From contig JAPKGY010000253.1 of NCBI GenBank assembly GCA_026647385.1, positions 1-5,724 of the forward strand: a stretch of DNA of 5,724 nucleotides, written 5' to 3'. The notes beneath the pieces were generated by a model. The model did no database searches. It was not told the DNA's origin and was given only the letters and a program-made list of their open reading frames with translations. Positions 4,448 to 5,724 of the stretch are shown one piece after another (position 1 is the first letter of the stretch; each line of letters begins with the position of its first letter). Both the position numbers and the translations under genes were made by a program. The DNA is from Phycisphaerae bacterium. Lineage in GTDB: Bacteria; Planctomycetota; Phycisphaerae; UBA1845; PWPN01.

Positions 4448-5724
4448 TCAGTTGACGCAGTACGGATCGACCGGAACCTGGCTGCCCGTCAGGCAGCGTA
4501 AGAACAATGTCAGATCATCCTGATCCACGTCATCGTCGTCGTCGAGTTTGACGGCCTGGCACGAGGGATCGTTCTGTGGTACGAACGGCCCGCTCAGGCA
4601 TGCCTGCACGAGGCCAAAGTCAGACAGGTCGATATCATCGTCGCTATCAAAGTCCGGAAGGGTGTCAGCCAGGAATAGACTGTGTTCGAGGCCGCCCCCG
4701 ATTCCTCTGGTCCCGTAGAACCCCGCCACCTGAACCGGAGTATGTCGGTCGGCCCTCGTTCCGTCGCCTAACTGGCCATAGGCGTTCCATCCCCAACCCC
4801 AGGCGGTTCGGTCGCGTTTGATGACAAGGCAGTGATGGTATCCCGAAACGATATCGGTTACGTCCGTGAGATCGGCTACCTGAGCCGCCGTGCTGCGGTC
4901 TGTTGTCGTGCCGTCGCCCAACTCCCCGTGGAAGTTGTATCCCCAGGCCCAAACGGTTCCGTCGTTCTTGAGGGCCAAGCTGTGGAACGCGCCGCCGACA
5001 ATCGCGCTTATGTCGCTCAAGGACGGCACCTGGACCGGTGTGGTGCGGGTGATCGTGGAGCCGTCGCCGATCTGACCATAGGTGTTGCGTCCCCATGCCC
5101 AGGCTGTGCCGTCACTCTTGAGAGCGAAGCTATGGTAGTATCCTGCCCCGATTGCGATTACATCGACCAGGCCCGGGATCTGCGTCGGTATGCTGTGTGG
5201 CGTTGTCGACCCGTCGCCCAATTGGCCGAAATCGTTTCGTCCCCATGCCCATACGGTCCCGTCGTCTTTGCGGGCGAGACTATGATGCCCTCCGCCGACG
5301 GCGATTGCGGTCACGTGGCTCAGGTTCAGCACTTTGACCGGCGCGGACCGGTGGGTCGTTGTCCCGTCGCCCAATTCGCCGTAACCATTGTAGCCGAACG
5401 CCCACACCGTACCGTCGCCTCTGAGGGCCAAGACATGGTCGGCGCCCGCGGCAACTGCGGTCACGTTGGTCAGGGCCACCTGGACGGGTGCCGTTCGGTC
5501 AAGGGTGGTTCCGTCGCCCAGTTGGCCGTAGCGATTGTCTCCCCACGTCCACAGGGTGCGGTCATGCCTGATGGCCGTGCTGAAACGGTAGCTTGCAGCC
5601 ACGGCGGTCACGTTTGAAAGTCCGACCACGCGAGCGGGGGGCGTGCGATTGGAGGTTGTCCCGTCGCCCAGTTGACCGTCGGGATTCCACCCCCATGCCC
5701 AGACCGTGCCGTCGCTCTTGATCG
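4448..5724 (-). CDS. Partial secreted RCC1-repeat protein with C-terminal dockerin-like Ca-binding module
   Basis: The reading frame continues past the right edge, so the N-terminus and any signal peptide are missing; 424 complete codons are visible. Residues 1-350 are seven consecutive repeats of 49-51 residues. Each has the core DGTVWAWGxNxxGQLGDGTTTxR, then a VTAIAxGxxHSLA-like strand, the hallmark of RCC1/BNR-type seven-bladed propellers. Residues 357-368 form an EF-hand-like loop, D-x-D-x-D-x-D-I-D-x-x-D, and 392-403 a second one, each followed by a short helix (LVQACLSG; LFLRCLTG). Four cysteines (375, 388, 410, 422) could form disulfides. This tail matches the type I dockerin-like ends of planctomycete extracellular proteins. 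Function is probably binding or surface display; no catalytic motif is visible. In plain GTPase regulators RCC1 has no such tail, so a Ran-exchange role is not implied. Confidence 0.9.
   Translation of the reverse strand, partial: IKSDGTVWAWGWNPDGQLGDGTTSNRTPPARVVGLSNVTAVAASYRFSTAIRHDRTLWTWGDNRYGQLGDGTTLDRTAPVQVALTNVTAVAAGADHVLALRGDGTVWAFGYNGYGELGDGTTTHRSAPVKVLNLSHVTAIAVGGGHHSLARKDDGTVWAWGRNDFGQLGDGSTTPHSIPTQIPGLVDVIAIGAGYYHSFALKSDGTAWAWGRNTYGQIGDGSTITRTTPVQVPSLSDISAIVGGAFHSLALKNDGTVWAWGYNFHGELGDGTTTDRSTAAQVADLTDVTDIVSGYHHCLVIKRDRTAWGWGWNAYGQLGDGTRADRHTPVQVAGFYGTRGIGGGLEHSLFLADTLPDFDSDDDIDLSDFGLVQACLSGPFVPQNDPSCQAVKLDDDDDVDQDDLTLFLRCLTGSQVPVDPYCVN
4673..5722 (-). repeat. Seven coding repeats of about 150 bp (RCC1 blades)
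   Basis: Blades occupy 5722-5573, 5572-5426, 5425-5273, 5272-5123, 5122-4973, 4972-4823 and 4822-4673. The best-conserved DNA is around the GQLGDGT codons (seen on the plus strand as variants of CCGTCGCCCAATTGGCC) and around DGTVWAWG (CCCATGCCC...CCGTC). The middle blades agree best. The last blade is degraded in its second half (GFYGTRGIGGG in place of the VTAIAAG strand) and leads into the dockerin tail. More blades or a signal peptide may lie beyond the window. Confidence 0.85.

Noticed and set aside
4832..5617. 261-codon open frame on the plus strand opposite the RCC1 repeats
   Set aside because: Its apparent internal repeats follow the blade period of the real gene on the other strand, so it is a shadow.
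4673..5722. Possible CRISPR array because of regular spaced repeats
   Set aside because: The period is about 150 bp, repeats are divergent and in frame, and they encode RCC1 blades.

Overview
The window looks like chromosomal DNA from a GC-rich Planctomycetota member, probably Phycisphaerae-like. This rests on style, not on a marker gene: a secreted protein made of RCC1-type repeats ending in a paired Asp-rich dockerin-like Ca-binding module, a very small Tat-exported lipoprotein, loosely packed genes with long spacers, and GC-rich codon use that opens long antisense frames.

Layout. 1-147: upstream spacer with a short palindrome and a sigma70-like promoter. 148-927 (+): FabI-type enoyl-ACP reductase. 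928-1086: spacer holding a 16-bp inverted repeat (REP-like, GGGGAC core) followed by tandem 13-bp units. 1087-1503 (+): Nudix hydrolase. 1504-1650: convergent spacer. 1651-1974 (-): small Tat/lipobox protein of unknown function. 1975-2487: about 510 bp with no credible gene but several short hairpins, including a likely terminator of the next gene. 2488-4338 (-): sodium:solute symporter (SSS) family transporter with its own candidate promoter. 4448-5724 (-): C-terminal part of an RCC1-repeat/dockerin protein that runs off the right edge of the window.

The genes do not form one pathway. FabI is the reducing step of fatty-acid elongation. The Nudix enzyme is a generic nucleotide-diphosphate hydrolase, the symporter imports an unknown solute with Na+, and the two exported proteins belong to the cell envelope or outside. 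Two rightward genes (fabI, Nudix) converge on three leftward genes (RCC1 protein, symporter, lipoprotein). Each gene is probably transcribed largely on its own, because the spacers are 109-513 bp.

I did not find a convincing new multi-gene system, CRISPR array, tRNA, rRNA or complete mobile element. The most interesting items are the REP-like inverted repeat with tandem duplications between fabI and the Nudix gene, the hairpin-rich gap ahead of the lipoprotein gene, and the small lipoprotein itself.
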